Positions 7,551-16,383 of a stretch of 29,101 nt of DNA are shown in pieces; the first letter of the stretch is position 1, and every line of letters starts with the position of its first letter. Origin of the DNA: JBALVO01 sp036961445 (GTDB lineage Bacteria > Pseudomonadota > Gammaproteobacteria > Pseudomonadales > Halieaceae); the NCBI GenBank assembly GCA_036961445.1, contig JBALVO010000043.1, forward strand, positions 1 through 29,101, in the 5' to 3' direction. Below the pieces are notes generated by a model that was given only the letters and a program-made list of their open reading frames with translations, had not been told where the DNA came from and did not search any database. Both the position numbers and the translations under genes were made by a program.

Positions 7551-7940
7551 TTAGGCTGAAGCCACGGCGCTATTGACCGGTTCTTCCGCGGCGCGACCAG
7601 AGCGTTGATACATCAACCACGCGATTGCCGTGCAATAGCTCAGGTTGGTTTGTAGCTCGCTGTCCGGGTCACTTAAAAAAGCCCGTTGACTGGCCAGTCC
7701 CCTTACTCTGCTTGCCATCTCCGGATTGAATGCCAGATACCGGTCCCATAGGTCGCGGTGCTGAGCCGTCGTGATATGGAACAGTCCCAGGCCTTCATTT
7801 CTCGCGGAAAATAGCCCCAGGTCCGGCGCGTCAACGGCGGCATTTAGCAGGAACGACTCGCAAGCGGGTGTCCATGCCCCCAGGTATTTCAGGGTAGGTC
7901 GAATGACCTGGTCTCTCAGGTGTTCTGCGGTAACGTACAT
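7551..7940 (-). CDS. Phage lysozyme-like protein, active site apparently altered (129 aa)
   Basis: From memory, the protein follows the layout of a small phage structural/lysis family: an opening like IRPTLKYLGAWTPACESFLL, then NAAVDAPDLG, then GLGLFHITTAQHRDLWDRYL, FNPEMASRVR, and a closing NLSYCTAIAWLMYQR helix. In phage relatives I recall the second block as T-A-A-x-E-S, with Glu as the presumed catalytic residue. Here the position reads VDAPD (Asp37 or Ala38), so activity may be lost or changed. There is no signal peptide. The start has GGGAG about 8 nt upstream. No other phage genes surround it, suggesting a lone domesticated gene. The assignment is tentative. Confidence 0.5.
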   Translation of the reverse strand: MYVTAEHLRDQVIRPTLKYLGAWTPACESFLLNAAVDAPDLGLFSARNEGLGLFHITTAQHRDLWDRYLAFNPEMASRVRGLASQRAFLSDPDSELQTNLSYCTAIAWLMYQRSGRAAEEPVNSAVASA

Positions 7941-8270
7941 AACCCACTCCCTTGTAGGGATGACAAATCCGTCAGATACTGCTGTTTCACTTTTATGGTT
8001 GTTTGTGGCCGGGTTATGGTAAATCAGGTCTGGAGATCGTCACCAGTTACCGTCTTTTCCCAGCTCACGCACCACTTTTTAACACATAGAAAAAATAAAT
8101 CCAATAAAAATAAAGGGTTGTAGGTGTTATTTCACAAAAATATTGGGAAGCGTGCGTAACTAAGAAAAAATAACCAGCTGTAGCCTTCACATAGGCGGAC
8201 TGATTTGGCTAAACTTCGGTAAAAGCGTTGCTAACGTGGTGTTAACTTCGGCCAACGCGGACAGGTTGAG
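7941..8270. other. Intergenic region upstream of the lysozyme-like gene and downstream of yciH
   Basis: No gene is supported in these 330 bases. The middle (about 8080-8125) is strongly A/T-rich on the plus strand and may carry the leftward promoter for the 129-residue gene, but I see no clear -35/-10 pair. Near 8210-8255 two similar segments (TAAACTTCGG and TTAACTTCGG) lie about 33 bp apart. On the minus strand GCGTTG and CAACGC bracket a 23-nt loop before TTTT, a weak possible terminator for yciH. Confidence 0.35.
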
Positions 8271-8636
8271 TTAACCCCCGGCTATTTTTACGGTGTAGCC
8301 GAGTTTCTCCAATTCGGTTTTGAGTATTTGCCGTTGGTCGCCCTGAATTTCGATATTTTCATCTTTTAAAGCGCCTCCAACACCACATTTTTGCTTTAGT
8401 ACCTTGGCCAGCGCTTTTAATTGCGCTCCAGCCAGGGGTAGGCCTTTGACAATGGTGACCGCTTTGCCACCGCGACCTTTGGTTTCCCGGTGGAGCCTGA
8501 CGGTGCCATCTCCCAGTGCAGCAGGGCGGTCTTTACCGCAAACACAGTCTGCCACCGGGCGGTGGCATTGTGGGCACAATCGACCCTGATCGGTAGAGTA
8601 AACCGGGCGGCTGTTGGATTTTTTGGGTTTGTTCAT
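8271..8636 (-). CDS. yciH: SUI1-family translation factor YciH
   Basis: Bacterial eIF1/SUI1 homologue that binds the small ribosomal subunit and affects initiation fidelity. The 121-aa protein starts MNKPKKSNSRPVYSTDQGR. A cysteine cluster follows (C21, C24, C31, C33 in CPQCHRPVADCVC). The SUI1 domain follows with RETKGRGGKAVTIVKGLP and KCGVGGALKDENIEIQGDQ, the signature segment. The start at 8636 is chosen because it gives the usual family length; an upstream in-frame Met at 8699 would add 21 residues unlike the family. It is divergent from slyX across an 85-bp gap. Confidence 0.93.
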   Translation of the reverse strand: MNKPKKSNSRPVYSTDQGRLCPQCHRPVADCVCGKDRPAALGDGTVRLHRETKGRGGKAVTIVKGLPLAGAQLKALAKVLKQKCGVGGALKDENIEIQGDQRQILKTELEKLGYTVKIAGG

Positions 8637-8721
8637 ACAAAGGCCGTGTCTTTCTGCTTGAGTCGCCAGTATATTATCGCGTTGCGTAAACGAATACATG
8701 GATTGAGCAGGAGCGTGTGGG

Positions 8722-8955
8722 ATGTCGGCAGAGGTTAATGAGCTGAGGCAGCAGTTGGCGGAAGTGCAGACTCAGCTTGCCTTCCAGGAGGACACGCTGC
8801 AAACCCTCAACGATGCGCTTGCTTTGCAGCAACAGGAAATTTTGCTGTTACGACGGCAGTTGGAATTGCTCAAGCTGCGTCAGGATGAAGGCGCCGCTCA
8901 ATCTGAAAGGGATCAGGCGGGAGGGCCTGTGGATGAGCGCCCGCCGCACTATTGA
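8722..8955 (+). CDS. slyX: SlyX family protein
   Basis: A 77-aa coiled-coil protein. Residues 1-58 form a heptad-rich helix with many Leu and Gln residues (ELRQQLAEVQTQLAFQEDTL, then LLLRRQLELLKLR). The C-terminus ends in DERPPHY, the hallmark of SlyX. Its cellular role is poorly defined. The ATG at 8722 is preceded by CAGGAG. It is divergent from yciH. Confidence 0.93.
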   Translation: MSAEVNELRQQLAEVQTQLAFQEDTLQTLNDALALQQQEILLLRRQLELLKLRQDEGAAQSERDQAGGPVDERPPHY

Positions 8956-9070
8956 GCATATTCGCCGTTTTATCGCGTCCTGAGGTACGGCGCGTCTTTC
9001 CACCCGCGATGACCCTCGGTAGAATCCACTCACTTAGTCACTGTTATTAATAGACCCCGGGAAGATAATT

Positions 9071-10306
9071 ATGTCAGAAAGTGCAAGCAAGGACTCGCCG
9101 GAACAGGCAGAATTTCGCCAGTATTGTCGTGATTGGCTGCAGGATAACCGTCCTGGTGAGCCGCCGGTGCGGCTGCCATTGTCGGCCCTGGAGATTATGA
9201 CGCCAGAGCAATTAAGCTACCTGCAGGATTGGCAAAAGTCGGCTTACGACGCCGGGTTGATCGGCTGTGACTATCCGCAGGCGGTGGGTGGCGGTGGACG
9301 TAGTGATTGTCAGCGTGTTGCCAATGAGGAAATGATCGCAGCTCGCACGCCCTATTTGCCCAATGTGATCGGCCTGGGGATGGCTGCCCCAACCGTGTTC
9401 TATCACGCTCAGGAAGAGCTCAAGCAGCGCTTGTTGCCGCGATTGTTTTCCGGCGAAGATATATGGTGCCAGGGTTTCAGTGAGCCGGGTGCGGGATCTG
9501 ACTTGGCCAGCGTGCAGACCTTTGCGGAGAAAAAAGGCGATAAATGGCTGATTAACGGGCATAAGGTGTGGACCTCGCTGGCGCATTTCGCCGAGTGGAT
9601 GATCCTGCTCCTGCGCACCGATAAATCCCATAAATACGATGGCCTTTCCTATTTTGTAGTACCTATACGTTCTGTCCTGGGTAAGGGCGTGACCGTACGG
9701 CCGCTGATCAAGATCACCGGAGAAACTGGCTTCAATGAGGTCATTTTTGACAATCTGGAGGTGGACGACAGTTATCGGCTGGATGAACTGGGGAAGGGCT
9801 GGCAGGTGGCTATGACCACGTTATTACATGAGCGTGGTGCTGGCGAGTTACAAACACCGCGGGCGGGCGGCCTCAAAAGTAAATCGACCCACGCGACCAA
9901 CACGTCCAACCTGATTGAGCTGGCCCGCAGCACCATGCGCGATGGCAAGCCGGCGGCCTCGGATCCCTTGATTCGTGACCGGATTATGCAGCAAGTGATT
10001 CGCGAAACGGGATTGCAACAGAATCAGCGTAGGGCCAGAGTGCCGGCTTTGCTGGATCACCCCATGCGTGTGCTGCTGCAGAACAAATTGTTGGCCAGCG
10101 AGATAGCCCAGGACACAGCGGCGCTGGCGGTGGAGGTGGAGGGCGCCAGTGCTTCTTTATACATGGGCGATGATAATGCCCCGGCCGGTGGCCAATGGCC
10201 TCTGGCTTATATGAATTCCTATGGCATGACGATTGCCGCAGGGACCAGTGAAGTGCAGCGCAATATACTAGGCGAGCGTGTGCTCGGCCTGGCCAAGTCG
10301 AAGTAA
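9071..10306 (+). CDS. Acyl-CoA dehydrogenase, first subunit of a paired set
   Basis: FAD-dependent alpha,beta-dehydrogenation of an acyl-CoA, 411 aa. An N-terminal helical domain is followed by the flavin/substrate segment IWCQGFSEPGAGSDLASVQT near 135-155 and VWTSLAHFAEW near 170. The C-terminal domain ends with the family signature YGMTIAAGTSEVQRNILGERVLGL. The start ATG at 9071 follows GGGAAGA by about 6 nt. A second acyl-CoA dehydrogenase starts 11 bases after its stop. Adjacent pairs of this kind in steroid and branched side-chain catabolism (for example FadE28-FadE29) form alpha2beta2 heterotetramers. Substrate unknown. Confidence 0.92.
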   Translation: MSESASKDSPEQAEFRQYCRDWLQDNRPGEPPVRLPLSALEIMTPEQLSYLQDWQKSAYDAGLIGCDYPQAVGGGGRSDCQRVANEEMIAARTPYLPNVIGLGMAAPTVFYHAQEELKQRLLPRLFSGEDIWCQGFSEPGAGSDLASVQTFAEKKGDKWLINGHKVWTSLAHFAEWMILLLRTDKSHKYDGLSYFVVPIRSVLGKGVTVRPLIKITGETGFNEVIFDNLEVDDSYRLDELGKGWQVAMTTLLHERGAGELQTPRAGGLKSKSTHATNTSNLIELARSTMRDGKPAASDPLIRDRIMQQVIRETGLQQNQRRARVPALLDHPMRVLLQNKLLASEIAQDTAALAVEVEGASASLYMGDDNAPAGGQWPLAYMNSYGMTIAAGTSEVQRNILGERVLGLAKSK

Positions 10307-10316
10307 GGAGAGAAAC

Positions 10317-11444
10317 ATGGCACAACCGGATAATTTCGAATTTGGCGAAGAGGCGAGCCTGTTAAAGGAGTCCGCCCGAAAGTTTTTCGCAGACAACTTC
10401 TCCACGAGTACGTTGCACAGTCTAGTCGCAGCTGACCCGAACCCCGAGCGCATGAGTGATTGTGCCTGGGACATGGGTTTGTGGCAGCAGATGGTAGACC
10501 TGGGATGGACCATGCTGGCTGTGCCCGAAAGCGCTGGTGGTGTTGGTATGCCGGTGGTTGCCGTAGCCGGTCTGGTCGAGGAGCTGGGGCGGGCAGCTTT
10601 TCCCTGCCCATTGCTGGCCACGCTCAATGCAACCTATGTACTAGATGCCTGTGGTAGCAGCGGCGCAGCAGCTCTGGCGGAAATCGCTGAGGGCCACTCG
10701 GCCAGTCTAGCCATCACGAATAAACAGGGCTCCTGGTCGGTAGCCGATACTGATGTCACTTGTGCCGACGGCAAGCTGCAGGGTAGCGCCTGGTTTGTGC
10801 AGGATGCCCGCAAGGTAGATCGCCTGCTGGTCAGCGCGCACAGCCCGGCCGGATTGTCCCTGTACTGGGTCGCCACGGATGCCCCGGGGGTCAGCGTCGA
10901 CCCGGATGCGATCGTTGATCTCACCCGTGACCAGGCACATATCAGTTTTACAGACGTAGCAGCACAGGAGGTGAGCAGCGGTGCCCTGGCAGTGCTGAAT
11001 CAAGCGATGCCAGCGATCTGGACGATACTGGCAGCAGATATTGTCGGTGCAGCGGAATGGCAATTACAGACCACCGTGGAATACGTAGGTACCCGGCAAC
11101 AGTTTGATCATCCCCTGGGTTTTTTCCAGGCGGTAAAACATCCGCTGGTGGATGTGATGGTGCAAATCGACCAGACCAAGTCATTGGTCTATAACGCTGC
11201 CTGTGCGATCGATAACGAGCCTGAACGTGCCCTGCAATATGCCCATATGGCCAAGGCGTCGGCCAGCGAGACCGCCGCGTTTGCCTCGGGTCGCTCCGTG
11301 CAGTCCCACGGTGGGATTGGTTTTACCTGGGAGTGTTTTGTGCATTTGTATTTCAAGCGACAGAAACACAGCCAGTTGTTATGGGGAGACGCTGCCTGGC
11401 ATCGCGCGCGCCTGGCGGACGTGTTAATCGGCGATGCGGCCTGA
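10317..11444 (+). CDS. Acyl-CoA dehydrogenase, second subunit of a paired set
   Basis: A 375-aa acyl-CoA dehydrogenase-fold protein with N-terminal (FGEEASLLKESARKFFADN), middle and C-terminal helical domains. The C-terminal QSHGGIGFTWECFVHLYFKR segment is the conserved FAD-side motif. The typical middle-domain GSD flavin motif is weak: the region reads LAITNKQGSWSVADTDVTC. This fits the less conserved partner of a heteromeric pair. The ATG at 10317 has AAGGAGAG just upstream; a longer frame from 10278 is rejected. It is separated from the first subunit by 10 nt, so one operon is likely. Confidence 0.9.
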   Translation: MAQPDNFEFGEEASLLKESARKFFADNFSTSTLHSLVAADPNPERMSDCAWDMGLWQQMVDLGWTMLAVPESAGGVGMPVVAVAGLVEELGRAAFPCPLLATLNATYVLDACGSSGAAALAEIAEGHSASLAITNKQGSWSVADTDVTCADGKLQGSAWFVQDARKVDRLLVSAHSPAGLSLYWVATDAPGVSVDPDAIVDLTRDQAHISFTDVAAQEVSSGALAVLNQAMPAIWTILAADIVGAAEWQLQTTVEYVGTRQQFDHPLGFFQAVKHPLVDVMVQIDQTKSLVYNAACAIDNEPERALQYAHMAKASASETAAFASGRSVQSHGGIGFTWECFVHLYFKRQKHSQLLWGDAAWHRARLADVLIGDAA

Positions 11445-11515
11445 TCGTCGATCGATAACCCAGAGTGCTAGTTCCGCTAACCTAATGGCCAAAAAAGTAA
11501 ACAGGTGGTTGTAAT

Positions 11516-13225
11516 ATGAAATGGAAAAGCATACTGCTGGTATTGTTTGCTCTGGTGGTAGGCTTGGGTGTGCTGGTCAGGATGGCTACCCGGACGCCAG
11601 TGCCGCCGCAACATCAGGTCTTTATTAATGGTGATGTCATTACCATGGACGCAGACAATCGTGTGGTACAGGCGCTATCAGCACGCGGTGATCTTATCGA
11701 GGCGGTAGGTAGCACCGACGAGATCATGGCCCTGGTGGGAGACGAGACTGAGGTTACCGATCTGCGCGGACGTACCTTACTGCCGGGTTTTATTGACGCC
11801 CACGGTCATTTTCCCGGTTCAGGCATGAGCGTTATCGCCGCAGATCTGAACAGTCCGCCTATAGGCAAGCTAAACACCATGGACGAAGTGCTGACTGCCC
11901 TGGCCGGCAGGACAGCGACAAAATCACCGGGTGAATGGGTGATTGGCTTTGGTTACGACGACACCCTGTTGGCGGAAAAACGCCACCCGACCCGGGCCGA
12001 GTTGGACGCGATTTCGGTAGAGCATCCAGTTGTGGCTATGCATGTTTCGGGTCATATGGTGGTGGCCAACAGTGTGGCGCTGGCATTGGTCGGAGTAGAC
12101 GCCACAACACCTAATCCCGAAGGAGGGGTTATTGGCCGGCGCGCCGGATCTATGGAGCCCAACGGCTTGCTGGAAGAGACCGCCAGGCTGGACATGATGC
12201 ACCTCATGCAGGATATGAGTCTCACCGATACCTATCGTCTGATGAAGGCGGCCGTGAATGAGTATGCTGCTGTTGGCGTTACCACGGCCCAATCCGGGGG
12301 CGTTAGCAAGGAATTAGCGACGGGGTTGTCCCTGTTCAGCAAAATCGGGGTGATCCCCCAGCGTCTTGTGCTATTTCCTTTTGAGACCGATTTTACCGAC
12401 TCGCTGCTAAACGGAGATTATGAGCCAGCGGATTACGCGGGTGAAAAATTGACGATGGGCGCAGTCAAGATCGTGGCGGACGGTAGCATCCAGGGTTTCA
12501 CCGGTTACCTTAGCGGGCCCTACCACGTACCCTACCATGGTGATGCGAGTTACCGGGGCTACGCGGCGGTGCCCAGAGATCAGCTGTTTGTAAAAGTAGA
12601 GGCCCTGCACAAGGCGGGATACCAGATTGCTATCCACGGGAATGGCGATGAATCCATAGAAGATATCCTGGATGCCTTTGAGGCGGCGCAGCGGGTTTAC
12701 CCGGTGGACGATCCGCGCATGATACTTATTCATGCTCAAATGGCGCGCGAGGACCAGGTGGCCAGAATGAAAGACCTGGGTGTGACGCCCAGCTTTTTTA
12801 CCGCACACACCTGGTACTGGGGTGATCGTCATCGGGAACTATTTATGGGGCCCGAGCGCGCGGCAGTCATGAGTCCTTCCAGATGGGCCCAGGATTATGG
12901 CGTCCGCTTCAGTTCCCACCTCGATACACCGGTGACCCCTATGTTGCCGCTGCAAGCGGTGTGGAGCCAGGTACACCGTATGACCACGGGTGGCGATGTG
13001 CTGGGACCGCAACAGCGAATCAGTGTAATGGACGCATTGCGCGCGGTAACCATCGATGCTGCCTGGCAGGTTTTCCAGGAGGATAATCGTGGTTCTCTGG
13101 AGCCGGGCAAGTATGCTGACCTGGTGGTGCTGTCGGGCAATCCAATACAGGATCCGATGAATATGCGAGATCTCACGGTGGAGCGAACGGTTGTGGGTGG
13201 TGCAACCATTTACCGCAGGCATTGA
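11516..13225 (+). CDS. Membrane-anchored YtcJ-type amidohydrolase
   Basis: Amidohydrolase_3 family metal-dependent hydrolase, 569 aa. Residues 1-22 are an N-terminal hydrophobic segment (signal peptide or anchor; no lipobox Cys), so the enzyme is exported or facing the periplasm. The N-terminal beta-sandwich strand FINGDVITMDADNRVVQA is followed by LLPGFIDAHGHF with metal ligands H96 and H98. Later blocks are KIVADGSIQGFTGY, IAIHGNGDESI and MILIHAQMAR. The C-terminal metal-site Asp lies within RFSSHLDTPVTPM, and the end reads GSLEPGKYADLVVLSGNP. The gene is about 71 nt after the acyl-CoA dehydrogenase pair. Substrate unknown; members act on formamides and other amides. Confidence 0.88.
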   Translation: MKWKSILLVLFALVVGLGVLVRMATRTPVPPQHQVFINGDVITMDADNRVVQALSARGDLIEAVGSTDEIMALVGDETEVTDLRGRTLLPGFIDAHGHFPGSGMSVIAADLNSPPIGKLNTMDEVLTALAGRTATKSPGEWVIGFGYDDTLLAEKRHPTRAELDAISVEHPVVAMHVSGHMVVANSVALALVGVDATTPNPEGGVIGRRAGSMEPNGLLEETARLDMMHLMQDMSLTDTYRLMKAAVNEYAAVGVTTAQSGGVSKELATGLSLFSKIGVIPQRLVLFPFETDFTDSLLNGDYEPADYAGEKLTMGAVKIVADGSIQGFTGYLSGPYHVPYHGDASYRGYAAVPRDQLFVKVEALHKAGYQIAIHGNGDESIEDILDAFEAAQRVYPVDDPRMILIHAQMAREDQVARMKDLGVTPSFFTAHTWYWGDRHRELFMGPERAAVMSPSRWAQDYGVRFSSHLDTPVTPMLPLQAVWSQVHRMTTGGDVLGPQQRISVMDALRAVTIDAAWQVFQEDNRGSLEPGKYADLVVLSGNPIQDPMNMRDLTVERTVVGGATIYRRH

Positions 13226-13434
13226 GCGTGCCTGGCTGGATCGCAGAAATCACTGCGAAACTGGTTGATTTTTATACGGGTTTTGAGGCTTTGGGAGATG
13301 CGGGTTCAAGTACTGCTGACTTTCTTGCGCAGAGCGTGGACACTCGCCGGTCATTCAGATATAACTACACAAACGGCTTAAGTGAAAACTTGGCTTACGC
13401 TGTTTTCAATTAAACGGGAAACTAGCTGTAAACT

Positions 13435-15225
13435 ATGTACCGCTGCAGTGTTGATAACGCCGTCACCTACACCTCTGAGGATTTTGTTCTCTTCAGGGAA
13501 TCGCCCTTCGCATGTTGGATGGAGCGCCTGACGCTCGAAAACCCCAACCATGCCATTCCACCCGATGTTGGTAGCGCAGAGCCGCAAAACACCATGCAGC
13601 GCCAGGACGATATCGTCGACACGTTGCGCGCGGAGGATAGGGATGTCACCCTGATTGACTGGGATTTGCCTGAGTCCAGGCGTCGCTCCAACACGCTGGA
13701 GGCGATGCGTGCCGGTGTAGATTTTATTGTTAACGGGCAGTTGGCCCTGGGCCCATTGTCCGGGTCAGCCAATTTGCTGATGCGCACCAGTGGATATTCT
13801 GATCTGGGTAGTTATCTTTACATACCGTGTGATACTCAGGCCAAAACGACCTTGCACTCCGCATTCCGCTTGTGTTTTCTGGCGGATTTGCTGCACAGCT
13901 TACAGGGACAGTTGCCCCCCCAGATGTTAATCATTCGCGGCGGTTCCGACGTATTGCCGCTGCAGTGTGAAGATCATATTTATCACTATCGCGCGGTGAA
14001 GCAGCGTTTTATGGACTCCATGCGCACCTTCCGTAAGCATCGTATGCCCGACCCGGCAGAATCTTCCCATTTTGGGCGCTGGTCTGACTGTGCGCATGAA
14101 GTGCTCAAGCAACGTGCGCTGAAAGCGGAACAGCAGAACACTCCAGAGCCGTATGAGGATCACGCAGATCAGCGTGACGAAGAATTTGAAATACCCATGC
14201 TGCAGGCGGCCAGTGCCGGCTATCATGGTGACGTATCCGTTCAGGTTGAGCATGCTGCTCCGCAGTCAGATGTGGCAGCGCCGAGTCAAACATTGGCAGA
14301 GCAAGCTGGCATGCTGGATCCCAAAAGTTACAGTGCTGGACTTGCGGTGCCTCGACAAGGCTCAACGCCTAACCTCGCCAGGGCACAGGCTGCAATGGTC
14401 GACTCTCCGTCAGTGCCGGATCGGAGGCATGCCAACACTACCCAGCCGACGCACAATCGCCGAAGTGCCGATGTAGCACTGGAAAATCTGGAGTTTATCG
14501 GCAGCAGTCACCGGGAACCGCAAATTGGGGGCGTGTCCCTGGATAGACTCGCGCCAGCAATTCCGACTGTTGATGTCGCGCATAGCGCTGCGCCAACACC
14601 AGCCCTGGACGCATGCGATGATATGCCGATACCTGCGGTGGATGAGCACAGCGAAGCCGGGTTAAACGAAGGTTGGGAGCCACCGGAAATTCCTGCTGTG
14701 CATGATGCACCGCCGCCAGAATTGAATCGGCATTGGGAGCAGCGGTCCGCGATAGCAGGGCAACAGCAATCATTTGTCAGTGAGCCACCGGGTCCCGGTC
14801 TGGGCGAGCCACCTACACCGGTGCTGGATTGGTCTGACGCTGACCCGCAATTGGAAACGACCATTGAAACTGCTGAGCCGCAGGCAATGGAGCGCTCTGT
14901 AGTGGAGGAGCAGGGAGTCACTGAGCGACCCCCGCTGCCAGCAGGCAATGCTGAGCAGATTAAGCCTCACCCTCTGGATAGCGTGGGCTTTAATACTACG
15001 GCGCAGTCTGTGGTGGATAGAGATGCCGATCCAGCGCCGCCGCCTAAGCCGGCGTCTCTTGCCACAGGCGCAGGCTTTGAGCTCGATATCATTGACGATT
15101 CTGATTATATCGCGGCGGAGCTTCCTGCGGAGGATTTCATCAGGAACCCGCAGGACCAAGAGCCGCATTCCCTGGAGCCTTTCAGTAATAGCCTGCAGAC
15201 CAGTGACGAATACGACGACACATAA
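13435..15225 (+). CDS. RecB-like nuclease-fold protein with substituted active site and long acidic Pro-rich tail
   Basis: 596 aa, two parts. Residues 1-230 resemble the TM0106-type RecB-family nuclease domain: YTSEDFVLFRESPFACWMER opening, then EAMRAGVDFIVNGQLALGPLSGSANLLMR, YLYIPCDTQAKTTL, LCFLADLLHSLQG and RWSDCAHE. In nuclease relatives the second block has an Asp in GxADF and the third reads E-x2-D-T-K. Here they are Asn113 and I130-x2-D133-T134-Q135, so catalysis is probably lost. Only C219 of the usual Cys cluster is clear. Residues 231-596 are low-complexity, acidic and proline-rich. They contain a repeat IPAV-x7-LN-x2-WE at 399-415 and 419-435, a 20-residue period. No signal peptide. 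The ribosome binding site is weak. Family assignment is from pattern recognition only. Confidence 0.6.
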   Translation: MYRCSVDNAVTYTSEDFVLFRESPFACWMERLTLENPNHAIPPDVGSAEPQNTMQRQDDIVDTLRAEDRDVTLIDWDLPESRRRSNTLEAMRAGVDFIVNGQLALGPLSGSANLLMRTSGYSDLGSYLYIPCDTQAKTTLHSAFRLCFLADLLHSLQGQLPPQMLIIRGGSDVLPLQCEDHIYHYRAVKQRFMDSMRTFRKHRMPDPAESSHFGRWSDCAHEVLKQRALKAEQQNTPEPYEDHADQRDEEFEIPMLQAASAGYHGDVSVQVEHAAPQSDVAAPSQTLAEQAGMLDPKSYSAGLAVPRQGSTPNLARAQAAMVDSPSVPDRRHANTTQPTHNRRSADVALENLEFIGSSHREPQIGGVSLDRLAPAIPTVDVAHSAAPTPALDACDDMPIPAVDEHSEAGLNEGWEPPEIPAVHDAPPPELNRHWEQRSAIAGQQQSFVSEPPGPGLGEPPTPVLDWSDADPQLETTIETAEPQAMERSVVEEQGVTERPPLPAGNAEQIKPHPLDSVGFNTTAQSVVDRDADPAPPPKPASLATGAGFELDIIDDSDYIAAELPAEDFIRNPQDQEPHSLEPFSNSLQTSDEYDDT

Positions 15226-15231
15226 CCGACC

Positions 15232-16383
15232 CTAGCGTAGGCTGCTAAAACTGGCTCGTATTTCTTGCATGAATATTTCTGGCTGTTCGAAAGCGGCGAA
15301 ATGCCCGCCACAATCAAGCTCGTTCCAGTAAATCAACTTGGAAAAGCGCTTTTCCGCCCACCGTTGACTGCTACGAAAAATTTCCTGGGGGAAAATAGAG
15401 CAACCCACGGGAATATCAATGGGTTCAAGGTTGGGTGTGCCAAAACTTTCCCAATAGAGCCTGGCGGAGCTGGCCGCGCAATTGTTTAGCCAATACAACA
15501 TGACGTTGTCCAGCATCTCGTCCTTACTCAGGGCATTTTCCGGATGTTTAACCCCGTCTTTTTCACAATCTGTCCAGGTGTAGAATTTTTCCACTATCCA
15601 TGCCATTTGACCCACGGGAGAATCAGCCAGGCCGTAGGCGAGAGTTTGGGGCCGCGTCGCTTGCTGCTTGGAATAGCCGGAGTCCCAGTCATTGTAGAAG
15701 GCCATTCCTGCTAGCGCGGATTGTTCCTGTTCTGAGAGGTTGTCCATAGTGTCGGGATCGGGCGCGACAATCGGCATATTGATGTGAATACCGGCACATC
15801 TTTCGGTCTCGGTCTGGCCCATGCTCTGGGTGATCATACTTCCCCAGTCACCGCCCTGCGCTACGTAGCGCTCATAACCCAGTCTCGCCATTAATTGGCC
15901 CCACATGCGGCCAATTTTTTCTACCGATGTTCCGTTGTGGGTTGGTTTGCCAGAGAATCCAAAGCCAGGTAACGAAGGCGCAATAACATGGAACGCGTCT
16001 TCTGCTTTACCGCCATGATTGGTGGGGTCTGCCAGGGCGTCGATTATTTTGTAAAACTCAACCACAGACCCCGGCCAGCCATGGGAAATGATCAGGGGTA
16101 GGGCGTTTTCGTGCGCACTACGGCGATGAATAAAATGAATGTCGATGTCGTCTATCGTGGTTTTAAACTGAGGCCAGCCATTGAGCTTTTTCTCACAGCG
16201 ACGCCAATCGTAGGTGGATGCCCAGTAATCTGCCAGTTCGCGCGTGTAGTCCAGCGGAATGCCCTGGTTCCAGTCCCCGGTTGTCTCGCGCTCCGGCCAA
16301 CGGGTGTGAGCGAGTCGTTGTTGTAGTTCCTGTAACTCTGACTCGGGGATGTCTACGGTAAAAGGCGTGATGTCGCTGCTCAC
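15232..16383 (-). CDS. Epoxide hydrolase-like alpha/beta hydrolase (EHN family)
   Basis: A 383-aa alpha/beta-hydrolase with the N-terminal EHN domain of microsomal-type epoxide hydrolases (FTVDIPESELQELQQRLAHT). The oxyanion-hole motif is H101-G-W-P-G. The nucleophile is D179 in AQGGDWGS, and the general base is probably H361 in DCGGHFAAFEQP. The catalytic Asp nucleophile supports epoxide hydrolysis rather than ester hydrolysis. It is convergent with the preceding gene (6 nt apart). A 319-bp gap upstream carries its promoter. It could serve the same catabolic lifestyle as the Rieske and acyl-CoA dehydrogenase genes, but no shared operon shows this. Confidence 0.9.
   Translation of the reverse strand: MSSDITPFTVDIPESELQELQQRLAHTRWPERETTGDWNQGIPLDYTRELADYWASTYDWRRCEKKLNGWPQFKTTIDDIDIHFIHRRSAHENALPLIISHGWPGSVVEFYKIIDALADPTNHGGKAEDAFHVIAPSLPGFGFSGKPTHNGTSVEKIGRMWGQLMARLGYERYVAQGGDWGSMITQSMGQTETERCAGIHINMPIVAPDPDTMDNLSEQEQSALAGMAFYNDWDSGYSKQQATRPQTLAYGLADSPVGQMAWIVEKFYTWTDCEKDGVKHPENALSKDEMLDNVMLYWLNNCAASSARLYWESFGTPNLEPIDIPVGCSIFPQEIFRSSQRWAEKRFSKLIYWNELDCGGHFAAFEQPEIFMQEIRASFSSLR

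Noticed and set aside
13222..13413. A 63-codon rightward frame with TTG start between the amidohydrolase and the nuclease-like gene
   Set aside because: It has no clear ribosome binding site or recognisable domain, starts at TTG, and its sequence looks like random open frame in a 209-bp spacer.
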